The position numbers were made by a program, and so were the translations under genes. DNA of 8,357 nucleotides from Planctomycetota bacterium. Its GTDB lineage: Bacteria > Planctomycetota > PUPC01 > JACPCR01. The notes under the pieces are model-generated. The model was given only the letters and a program-made list of their open reading frames with translations. It was not told the DNA's origin and searched no databases. The stretch spans positions 1 to 8,357 of the forward strand of contig JASLXP010000978.1 in assembly GCA_030740295.1 (NCBI GenBank), given 5' to 3'. Of this stretch, positions 1 through 5,588 are shown piece by piece; the first letter of the stretch is position 1, and each line of letters opens with the position of its first letter.

Positions 1-1751
1 AGCGTATTGTTGCCCTGCTTCACCGTTTTGAATTTGCCGGCGCCTATGAAATAAGACGGCGCTTTGCCCGGAGGCGACGCGGTGAAATCTTCTTTGACAG
101 AGCCTGCAGGGACGACTCTCACCCGTGCCATCCCAGTGAGATTGCCGAGCTTGGCGACGAGCATGCCGGCCTGGGGTTTCGAAGGGGTGAACGCACCGTC
201 CGCCAGTTTTCCGGCGAGTCGGCCCGCGACCCAGGTTGGCTTGACCTCACCGATCAGGTTGCCTTTGGCATCGAATGCTCGCGCACTGAATTGCTTTGTC
301 TGGCCGGCAATGATGCGGGCCTCGCCGGGCACGATCTGCAGAAAGGCCGGCGCGCCGCTTCCGATCGTCCGTGCACCCTTCTTCGGACTGAAAGCGGTTG
401 AAATGATGCCCGAGCCCTTCTTGCCGATGCAGTAGACTTTGTCTTCAGTTGTGATGAAAATCCGGCCGTTGGAGATGGCCGGGCTGCCGTAGATTTCTGT
501 CGCCCGCTTGTTGCCGTCAGCGGTGAGCATGAGTTGGACTTCGCTGTGATTCTTTACCCCGCCAGGGCCGTATTCGATGATATGCACTCGGCCATTGACT
601 TCGGTTGCGATGATTTTTCCATCCACCCAGACCGGAGAGCTTTTACCGACCGTGCCCAGACGCTGTGACCACTTCTCTTTGCCGGTAGCCGCATCGAGGC
701 ACACGAGCTCACCGTCGTTTTCAATCACGAACAGTTCATTGCCCACGATACATGGGGAAGCGTAACCGACCTCGTGGCCGACGGATTTCCAGACGAGCTT
801 GCCGGTCACGGCATCGAAACAGCCAACCGCTCCCATGCGGGTCTCGCCGTCAAGATTCTCACGGCCGTGGCAGGCGTAGACCTTCCCCTCCGAATAAACG
901 ACGGAAGCCTGAAGATCTTTTTCCGTGAAAGGCGTCCCCCAGAGCTTTTCACCCGTGTTGGCTTTGATGGCGTACACGCTGCCGTCTGAGTTGCCGTCGA
1001 AAAGCACGCGCATGCCGTTAACGGTGCCGACGACGGGGGTAGAGTAAGTCGAGTTCTTGAACTTCTTCGCGGGCGATGAAATGTAGATGAGCTCGCCGGT
1101 GAGTTTGTCGAAGCACCAGTAACGGTGGCTCGGCATGTTGTATGGGCCCCAGCTCGAGCAGGTGAAACCCATCAGGATCGTGTCGCCCTCGACGATGGGC
1201 GAATTAGTCCGGCCGCCGTAACCGGAGAGCCTGCCGAATTCTTCGGTCAGCGAATGGGACCAGAGGATCTTGCCGGCCCGGCTGTAGCAGCGGAAGACCC
1301 CACCGACGCCATGCGCGTACACGTTGCCCGTTTCGGGATCGACGCAGGCATTCGACCAGCCCACGCGGGATTGCTGGATGTTGGTCAAATAAACATTGAA
1401 ACGGTCCTGCCAGACAACGCGGCCTGTGTTTGCATCCAGGCAGGTAACGGCTTCCTGGGTGCGAACGCCTTCACCCACACGACCGATAAAGTAGACACGG
1501 CCACGATAGACGACAGGGGTCGAACGGCAGGTGTGATTGGCGGCCCAGACCAGGTTTTCCCCTTCGGGAGACCATGTATTGACGATGCCCTTTTCGGGGG
1601 AGGCACCAGTCTGTGAAGGTCCGCGCCATGCGGGCCAGTCGAGTCCGGTAGAGGGCATTGCGGTCGAGCTGGTCTTCTGCCCGGTTTGGCAGCCTGTGAT
1701 GATGAGGAAGGAGAGAGAGAGAGCAGCAAGAGGAATAGACTTCATTTGCAT
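1..1751 (-). CDS. PQQ-type beta-propeller lipoprotein with Ig-like domain, C-terminus cut by window edge
   Basis: The frame stays open for 583 codons from the ATG at 1751 to the window edge; I checked every codon and found no stop. Residues 1-21 form a lipoprotein signal ending in the lipobox ITGC, with Cys21 the expected lipidated residue, so the protein is probably membrane-anchored and faces the periplasm or outside. 'DWPAWRGP' near residue 38 opens a propeller of PQQ/BamB-type blades, seen as repeats such as CLDANTGRVVW, AIKANTGEKLW, CFDAVTGKLVW and CLDAATGKEKW, to about residue 465. Residues about 470-549 look like a bacterial Ig-like domain (LQIVPGEARIIAGQ ... ARVRVVP). The last visible part resembles the start of another extracellular domain. 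GGAAG 6 nt before the ATG supports this start over the ATG two codons later. The exact role is unknown: the family includes BamB-like scaffolds and quinoprotein-like proteins, and no catalytic quinone-binding site was identified. Confidence 0.88.
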   Translation of the reverse strand, partial: MQMKSIPLAALSLSFLIITGCQTGQKTSSTAMPSTGLDWPAWRGPSQTGASPEKGIVNTWSPEGENLVWAANHTCRSTPVVYRGRVYFIGRVGEGVRTQEAVTCLDANTGRVVWQDRFNVYLTNIQQSRVGWSNACVDPETGNVYAHGVGGVFRCYSRAGKILWSHSLTEEFGRLSGYGGRTNSPIVEGDTILMGFTCSSWGPYNMPSHRYWCFDKLTGELIYISSPAKKFKNSTYSTPVVGTVNGMRVLFDGNSDGSVYAIKANTGEKLWGTPFTEKDLQASVVYSEGKVYACHGRENLDGETRMGAVGCFDAVTGKLVWKSVGHEVGYASPCIVGNELFVIENDGELVCLDAATGKEKWSQRLGTVGKSSPVWVDGKIIATEVNGRVHIIEYGPGGVKNHSEVQLMLTADGNKRATEIYGSPAISNGRIFITTEDKVYCIGKKGSGIISTAFSPKKGARTIGSGAPAFLQIVPGEARIIAGQTKQFSARAFDAKGNLIGEVKPTWVAGRLAGKLADGAFTPSKPQAGMLVAKLGNLTGMARVRVVPAGSVKEDFTASPPGKAPSYFIGAGKFKTVKQGNNT

Positions 1752-1806
1752 GTTTTTCTTCCAATAAGAGACAAGACAATTCAGTCGCGCCCGCCATCCC
1801 CGGGGG

Positions 1807-1863
1807 CCAGCGTTTCGCCGGCTAAAGGTGAGACCTTCGATTGCAGTGCCGGCGAGACGCCGG
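1807..1863. repeat. Nested inverted repeat between ligase and lipoprotein genes
   Basis: GCGTTTCGCCGGC (1810-1822) is matched in inverse by GCCGGCGAGACGC (1848-1860), 12 of 13 positions. Two more pairs outside one mismatch extend the arms to 1807-1863. The right arm is itself a hairpin (CCGGCG-AGA-CGCCGG). The spacer contains a third perfect hairpin, AAGGT-GAG-ACCTT (1825-1837). The plan of self-palindromic arms around a spacer resembles REP-type extragenic palindromes. It lies in the 153-bp gap between the stop of the ligase gene and the start of the lipoprotein gene. Whether it occurs elsewhere in the genome cannot be seen here. Confidence 0.6.
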
Positions 1864-1876
1864 AGAACCAGAAGGC

Positions 1877-1896
1877 GCCTTGAAGCTTTACAAGGC
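1877..1896 (-). terminator. Weak hairpin just downstream of the ligase gene
   Basis: GCCTTG and CAAGGC form a 6-bp stem with an 8-nt loop, 8 nt past the ligase stop codon. There is no clear run of T after it on the minus strand, so intrinsic termination is doubtful. It may simply belong to the palindrome cluster beside it. Confidence 0.25.
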
Positions 1897-1904
1897 ATAA
1901 AGCA

Positions 1905-3197
1905 TTACTTTACCAATCGGCGTGCCTTTAATTCAAACCGGGGAAGTGAACCATGCGCCACTAATTCGATTTCCGGGCGGAAATTAAACTGCCCTTTCAC
2001 TGCATTCATGACCTCCGCAGCCAGCGAATTGGGGTCGTCCACCGACGGTGCCGGCTCAATATCGAGTTTCAGTGAATTCAGACTGCCGTCGCTCACCTGT
2101 TGCATCCTGAATTCGGCAACTCCAGAGAAACGCCTTACCACCGCTTCAATCGCTGAAGGGTAAATGTTATTGCCCCGGATAAACATCATGTCGTCTTGCC
2201 TTCCCAGGATCCCGCCGAGCATGCGCGGGAAACTGCGGCCGCACTTACATCTCTCATATGTAAGGCGAACGAGATCGCCCGTTCGATAACGGATCAACGG
2301 GCTGCCCCATCGACCGAGCACTGTGATCACCAGCTCACCCGATTCACCATCGGGCACGGGCTCACTGGAATCGGGATCAATCACTTCGGGGATGCACTCT
2401 GACGCGATTAGATGCGTGTTCCCCTTGCCCTCGACGCATTCGATGCCCAGCGATCCGATCTCGGTCATGCCCGTATGATCAAAACACCGTGCTCCCCATG
2501 CGTTTTCGATGCGCTGCTTCATTTCAGGAATGTTGCCGCCCGGCTCGCCCGCGACAATGACCGCTCTGACTTTGCTGGCGGCTATATCCACGCCTTCTTC
2601 TTCGGCGACCTCGGCCAATCGCAGCGCATAGGTCGGAGTGCATCCGATCACCGTTGCTTCGTTTTCGATCATGAAATTCAGTCTGGCCGCGCTCGTCATC
2701 CCGCCGCCCGGCTGCACCATGTTGCCCAGTCTGGCCGCGCCTTCGAATGCCGCCCAGAAACCGAGAAACGGCCCGAAAGAAAACGGAAGGAAAACGCGGT
2801 CGTCATCCTCGAGGCCAATGGCGCGATAGATGATTCCCCAGCACTTCATCACCCATTCCCAGCTCTCCGGCGTATCGAGCCACCGCATCACTCTGCCTCC
2901 AGAGGTGCCGGAGGTGCCGTGCAGTCGACAGTATCTATCTATGGGGTACGTCAGATTCGAACCATACGGCGGGTGGTTTTCCTGATCGTCGACCAGCTCG
3001 TCTTTGGTCGTGAAGGGCAGATTCCGAAGAGCATCGAGACTGTTGATCGATGCCGGCTTTATGCCCCCGAGTTTTGCCTGATAGAAGGAGTTGGATTTGA
3101 GGATTTCACCGAGCAACCGCCGAAGCTTGCTGAGCTGTAACTCCTCGAGTTCGTTCTTCCCGAGTGTTTCTTCATGCTCGTTGAAATACTGAGTCAT
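1905..3197 (-). CDS. Phenylacetate-CoA ligase-like (PaaK family) adenylate-forming enzyme
   Basis: This 430-residue protein belongs to the ANL adenylate-forming superfamily, PaaK-like branch, whose members activate a carboxylate with ATP and usually transfer it to CoA. Visible motifs are the P-loop HGTSGTSGG (residues 93-101), FDHTGMTEIG (239-248), YRTGDL (304-309), the hinge region GRQDDMMFIRGNNIYP (332-347) and a C-terminal LPRFELKARR with candidate catalytic Lys424. C317 and C319 (CKCGRSFPRM) match the cysteine pair common in PaaK relatives. The frame is open upstream to 3443, but those 82 codons run through intergenic hairpins. The N-terminus MTQYFNEHEETLGKNELEEL matches the family pattern, so I start at 3197, although no good Shine-Dalgarno is present. 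The substrate cannot be told: no phenylacetate pathway genes are adjacent, so use on another aryl or fatty acid is equally possible. Confidence 0.87.
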   Translation of the reverse strand: MTQYFNEHEETLGKNELEELQLSKLRRLLGEILKSNSFYQAKLGGIKPASINSLDALRNLPFTTKDELVDDQENHPPYGSNLTYPIDRYCRLHGTSGTSGGRVMRWLDTPESWEWVMKCWGIIYRAIGLEDDDRVFLPFSFGPFLGFWAAFEGAARLGNMVQPGGGMTSAARLNFMIENEATVIGCTPTYALRLAEVAEEEGVDIAASKVRAVIVAGEPGGNIPEMKQRIENAWGARCFDHTGMTEIGSLGIECVEGKGNTHLIASECIPEVIDPDSSEPVPDGESGELVITVLGRWGSPLIRYRTGDLVRLTYERCKCGRSFPRMLGGILGRQDDMMFIRGNNIYPSAIEAVVRRFSGVAEFRMQQVSDGSLNSLKLDIEPAPSVDDPNSLAAEVMNAVKGQFNFRPEIELVAHGSLPRFELKARRLVK

Positions 3198-3234
3198 TGC
3201 GTATGCAGTGAAGAGGGTACTCAGATCCTTCTTT

Positions 3235-3334
3235 ATGCCGAAGGCATTGCGCCTTGCAGCCCAGGGTTCGCGAGCCTCATCGAGCAAACCTGGGTTCCGA
3301 GGCGGAGCATCTTCTACCCCGAAGGCCGAAGGGG
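3235..3334. repeat. Compound intergenic hairpin element upstream of the ligase gene
   Basis: Three palindromic units lie within 100 bp. They are ATGCC-GAA-GGCAT (3235-3247); CCCAGG (3260-3265) paired with CCTGGG (3289-3294), extended by two more pairs past one mismatch; and CCCC (3317-3320) with GGGG (3331-3334), enclosing a tandem CCGAAGG. The style resembles multi-hairpin intergenic repeats common in Planctomycetes and Verrucomicrobia genomes, by recall rather than by search. The stretch happens to lack stops in the ligase frame, which makes the ligase reading frame appear 82 codons too long. Confidence 0.55.
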
Positions 3335-3396
3335 TTGCGCCCATATGATCTGTGAAGGCAGACAGACTGCACGGCCCGTTTTCTTTAAACGAAAGA

Positions 3397-3441
3397 GGGA
3401 CAGCCGTCCCACCTGTACATGACTGCCGGGACGGCTGTCCC
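3397..3441 (-). terminator. Perfect 14-bp inverted repeat; REP-like and possible rpsR terminator
   Basis: GGGACAGCCGTCCC (3397-3410) and GGGACGGCTGTCCC (3428-3441) are exact reverse complements separated by 17 nt. Each arm can also fold alone (GGGAC/GTCCC), the hallmark of REP-like palindromes. It begins 30 nt after the rpsR stop. On the minus strand the stem is followed at once by TCTTTCGTTT, moderately T-rich, so it could stop rpsR transcription. A small AT hairpin, TCTTT/AAAGA (3382-3396), abuts it. Repeat identity and terminator role are not exclusive. Confidence 0.6.
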
Positions 3442-3471
3442 ACGATTCGTTGTCTTTACACCCGTCTGTAT

Positions 3472-3726
3472 TTACCAGGCGTTACCCGAGTAAGGCATCA
3501 GCGCGATGAATCTTGCTCGTTTGATTGCCGCCTTTGCCATCCGTTGGCACTTGGCGCAGTTGCCGGAGCGGTTGCGAGAGAAGAGCTTGCCCTGGCGGGT
3601 GGTCAGTTTCTGCAGTGACTCGATATCCTTGTAGTCGATATGAGTGATCTTCTCCTTGCAGAAACGGCATGCGCGAAGACGCAGCTCGGGATGCCCTCTA
3701 CGGCGGCGTTGTTTCTTGACTGCCAT
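3472..3726 (-). CDS. rpsR: 30S ribosomal protein bS18, four-cysteine form
   Basis: This 84-residue protein has the bS18 core: CRFCKEKITHIDYKDIESL, then GKLFSRNRSGNCAKCQR and IKRARFIALMPY. bS18 binds 16S rRNA with bS6 on the platform of the small subunit. The cysteines at 20, 23, 57 and 60 form two CxxC pairs, the zinc-ribbon (C+) type of the protein. The usual PRRITG segment reads SRNRSG. The start at 3726 gives the normal basic N-terminus MAVKKQRRRR, with AGG 8 nt upstream; the frame's upstream ATG at 3762 adds 12 residues unlike the family. The gene stands alone: bS6, single-strand binding protein and bL9, its common neighbours, are absent. It has its own likely promoter and hairpin leader, and a likely terminator behind it. 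Confidence 0.95.
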   Translation of the reverse strand: MAVKKQRRRRGHPELRLRACRFCKEKITHIDYKDIESLQKLTTRQGKLFSRNRSGNCAKCQRMAKAAIKRARFIALMPYSGNAW

Positions 3727-3757
3727 GTGTGAGACCTGAAAGATGAAAACTCGTAAA

Positions 3758-3792
3758 CCCAATTCCTAATTGAAGATAGTGCCTGAATTGGG
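3758..3792 (-). promoter_or_regulatory. Hairpin leader of rpsR with two alternative folds
   Basis: CCCAATTC and GAATTGGG pair perfectly (8 bp) around a 19-nt loop in the untranslated leader, starting very near the expected transcription start. A competing short hairpin, CAATT-AGG-AATTG, uses the same 3' strand. The two folds cannot form together. A role in autoregulation or mRNA stability is an inference; I did not find an obvious copy of the known S6:S18 mRNA-binding motif. Confidence 0.45.
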
Positions 3793-3799
3793 AGCGGGA

Positions 3800-3827
3800 T
3801 TTATAGCGAATGCGCTGTGGCACGCAA
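3800..3827 (-). promoter_or_regulatory. Sigma70-type promoter for rpsR
   Basis: Read on the minus strand, TTGCGT (3827-3822) and TATAAA (3805-3800) are separated by 16 nt. This gives a start of transcription around 3793 and a leader of roughly 65 nt before the rpsR ATG. It lies between the stop of the ABC ATPase gene and rpsR, so rpsR is probably transcribed independently of the cluster upstream. Confidence 0.55.
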
Positions 3828-3855
3828 CCGGTGGAGGGATGATGGTCGAGCAGTA

Positions 3856-4647
3856 TCAACCATTCACCAGTGCGGCATCCACCCAGCTCTCTTTTGTACC
3901 GATACGCTCGTAGCTCTTTCGATTGAGAAAATTCACCACCCGTTCGTTGGTGCTGGCCATTAACTCGTCCATCGAACCCATTGCGATGATACGCCCCCGG
4001 TCAAGCATGACGGCCCGTTGCGCAATGGTGAAGATGCTCTGCAGCTCATGGGTGACGACGACGATGGTCATCCCGAGCAGGTCATTGAGATTCAACAGCA
4101 GCTTGTCCAGCTCGAGGGACGTGATCGGATCGAGCCCGGCGGAAGGCTCATCGCAGAAGAGGATGGAAGGGTCTAGCGCAATCGCTCGGGCCAGGGCCGC
4201 GCGTTTTCTCATACCCCCGCTCAGCTCGGCCGGAAAAAGTTCCGCAGCATGCTGCATCTGAACCAGCGAGAGCTTTATCTGCGCGATCCGCTTGGCCAGT
4301 TTGAGCTCCATACCGAGGTGCTCCACCAGCGGCATGGCAACATTCTCTTCAACCGTCATCGAGCCAAACAGTGCACCACCTTGAAAAAGGACCCCGATAT
4401 CCTGCCGCGATTCCTCCAGTTGCACTTCATCGAGCTCAGACAGGTCCATACCATTCAGAATCACCTTGCCTTTGGTCGGCTTCAGCAAGCCGATCATATG
4501 CTTGAGGAGCGTGGTCTTTCCACAGCCGCTGGGTCCAAGAATGGTCAGAATCTCCCCCCGCTCAATGGACATGTTGATGCCTTTGAGAATGACCTGGTTG
4601 GCATACTGGGCAGTCAGGTCTTGAACTTGGATCGCGGGAGAGGACAT
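3856..4647 (-). CDS. MlaF-type ABC transporter ATP-binding protein
   Basis: A 263-residue ATPase with all ABC motifs: Walker A GPSGCGKTT (38-46), Q-loop Gln89 in VLFQGGALFGSMTV, signature LSGGMRKRAALARA (142-155), Walker B ILFCDEPSAGLDP (162-174) and switch His200. The Q-loop context and the LSGGMRKR signature are typical of MlaF/Ttg2A, which drives phospholipid movement between the two membranes with MlaE permease and an MCE-domain protein. Neither partner is in this window. The start at 4647 puts the ABC domain at the N-terminus as in the family and lies 4 nt after the stop of the preceding small gene, suggesting coupled translation in place of its missing Shine-Dalgarno. A longer frame from 4734 would overlap that gene and adds nothing recognisable. 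The C-terminal tail (about residues 240-263) is not conserved to my knowledge. Confidence 0.9.
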   Translation of the reverse strand: MSSPAIQVQDLTAQYANQVILKGINMSIERGEILTILGPSGCGKTTLLKHMIGLLKPTKGKVILNGMDLSELDEVQLEESRQDIGVLFQGGALFGSMTVEENVAMPLVEHLGMELKLAKRIAQIKLSLVQMQHAAELFPAELSGGMRKRAALARAIALDPSILFCDEPSAGLDPITSLELDKLLLNLNDLLGMTIVVVTHELQSIFTIAQRAVMLDRGRIIAMGSMDELMASTNERVVNFLNRKSYERIGTKESWVDAALVNG

Positions 4648-4651
4648 CTGA

Positions 4652-4861
4652 TCAGGATGGATGGTAAGGCCGCCAGGCAAAGACGATATTAAGGTGGCCT
4701 CTTTCACGCCGGACTCGCCATGGCCCCATCTCAAGGATCACCGAAAGCGCCAAAACAAAGCTGCCGAATTGCATCTGCTGTGGCAACAAAGAGCGGATGC
4801 AGACAGCGCCAATCGTGCAAATGACAATCGACATGGCTTCTGTCTTTTCGAGTCGGCTCAT
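4652..4861 (-). CDS. Unrecognised 69-residue small protein, probably membrane-associated
   Basis: I do not recognise this protein. Context argues that it is real: it starts 16 nt after the DUF445 stop, has AGGA 7 nt before its ATG (4869-4872), and its TGA ends 4 nt before the ATG of the MlaF-like ATPase. It has a charged N-terminus (MSRLEKTEA), a hydrophobic stretch at about residues 11-22 (SIVICTIGAVCI), another at about 32-43 (FGSFVLALSVIL), and a basic tail with RVRRERGH. Both hydrophobic stretches are short for full membrane spans, so one or two membrane contacts are possible. It does not resemble MlaE, the usual partner of MlaF, and is far too short to be one. It could still be a chance frame in a 230-bp gap. 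Confidence 0.5.
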   Translation of the reverse strand: MSRLEKTEAMSIVICTIGAVCIRSLLPQQMQFGSFVLALSVILEMGPWRVRRERGHLNIVFAWRPYHPS

Positions 4862-4868
4862 GCACAGA

Positions 4869-4872
4869 TCCT
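4869..4872 (-). promoter_or_regulatory. Ribosome binding site of the small membrane-type gene
   Basis: On the minus strand AGGA stands 7 nt before the ATG at 4861. It is the best Shine-Dalgarno in the four-gene cluster and the main local sign that this small frame is translated; the ATPase start behind it has none. Confidence 0.5.
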
Positions 4873-4877
4873 ACAGC

Positions 4878-5588
4878 TCACGGCAGAAATGAACAGGCCA
4901 ATCCAATCGCTCCACCAAACACACCTCCCCATACGACGAGCCAACCGAGGTGTTCGCGAATCATTTCCTGGATGATCTCTTTGACTTTCTGCGGGGTGAG
5001 CTCGTCGAGGCGTTGTGTCACGATGCTCTCTATTTTCTGCATGATGTCCTCGGCCATTTCATCGGGATGTATGCTTGCATCGATCGCTGATGTGACAACG
5101 TCTGACTCGAGGATCTCGGCCACGGTAACCCTCATCTTTTCCTCGACTGGCTCTTGCAGAGGCTCGAGCGCTCTTTGACCGCCGATCATCCGGAGCATAC
5201 CTCCGTACTTTGATTCCAGGATCACTTCTACGATTCGATCAAAAACCTGGTCGTAATCGATGTTGTCAACAATCTGTTCGGTATTGATTGCCGGCTGGCT
5301 CTGGAATTCTTCTTCCAGCATGCGCTCGATATTCTCCCGGGTGAAGAACTGCCCCATGATGAGATCGCGAATGCCCGATTTGAAACTTTCGAATCGGTTG
5401 GGGATCACACCTGAACCGTAAAGTCCAGGCACTTTTTCAAACAGCATATGCACCGCCAGCCAGTTGGTGATCGCACCGGAAGTGGCGAAAAGCCCGATGG
5501 ACAGTAGCTGCTCCCTAATGGGCGTATCGATGAAACCGAGCGGTATGAATGCCGCGGAAATGAGAGTCGTTATTAAAGACTTATTCAT
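4878..5588 (-). CDS. DUF445 family membrane protein
   Basis: This 236-residue protein matches the DUF445 family, membrane proteins of unknown biochemical role. The N-terminus is hydrophobic (ITTLISAAFIPLGFI), followed by the family's typical segment SGAITNWLAVHMLFEKVPGLYGSGVIPNRFESFKSGI around residues 37-73. A long charged, helix-rich middle follows (about 75-205), and a glycine-rich span at the C-terminus (GWLVVWGGVFGGAIGLACSFL) ends the protein. This gives a hairpin-like plan with the soluble middle between membrane anchors. The ATG at 5588 overlaps the stop of the aminotransferase gene in an ATGAATAA junction, which points to translational coupling. Placement before an MlaF-like ATPase suggests an envelope role, but this is inference only. 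Confidence 0.85.
   Translation of the reverse strand: MNKSLITTLISAAFIPLGFIDTPIREQLLSIGLFATSGAITNWLAVHMLFEKVPGLYGSGVIPNRFESFKSGIRDLIMGQFFTRENIERMLEEEFQSQPAINTEQIVDNIDYDQVFDRIVEVILESKYGGMLRMIGGQRALEPLQEPVEEKMRVTVAEILESDVVTSAIDASIHPDEMAEDIMQKIESIVTQRLDELTPQKVKEIIQEMIREHLGWLVVWGGVFGGAIGLACSFLP

Noticed and set aside
1125..1616. 163-codon plus-strand frame antisense to the lipoprotein gene
   Set aside because: It is codon-for-codon antisense to the verified propeller frame and its product shows no family motif; high GC at third positions explains the missing stops.
1385..1797. Two minus-strand frames (1385-1729 and 1471-1797) over the start of the lipoprotein gene
   Set aside because: They are out of phase with the lipobox and PQQ-repeat frame that starts at 1751 and translate to low-complexity, Arg/Pro-rich text.
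2412..3140. 242-codon plus-strand frame antisense to the ligase gene
   Set aside because: The opposite strand carries all PaaK-family motifs; this translation has none and no plausible ribosome binding site was noted.
3389..3445. ACGA on both sides of the 14-bp inverted repeat as a target-site duplication
   Set aside because: The left copy is 4 nt away from the arm while the right copy abuts it, and four bases match easily by chance.
4249..4692. 147-codon plus-strand frame antisense to the ABC ATPase
   Set aside because: It is fully covered by the ATPase gene with intact Walker, signature and switch motifs; the product is unrecognisable.
4652..4877. Possible remnant of an MlaE permease before the ATPase
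   Set aside because: The gap is only about 230 bp and its translation in the open frame shows no MlaE motif; there is no evidence of a decayed permease.
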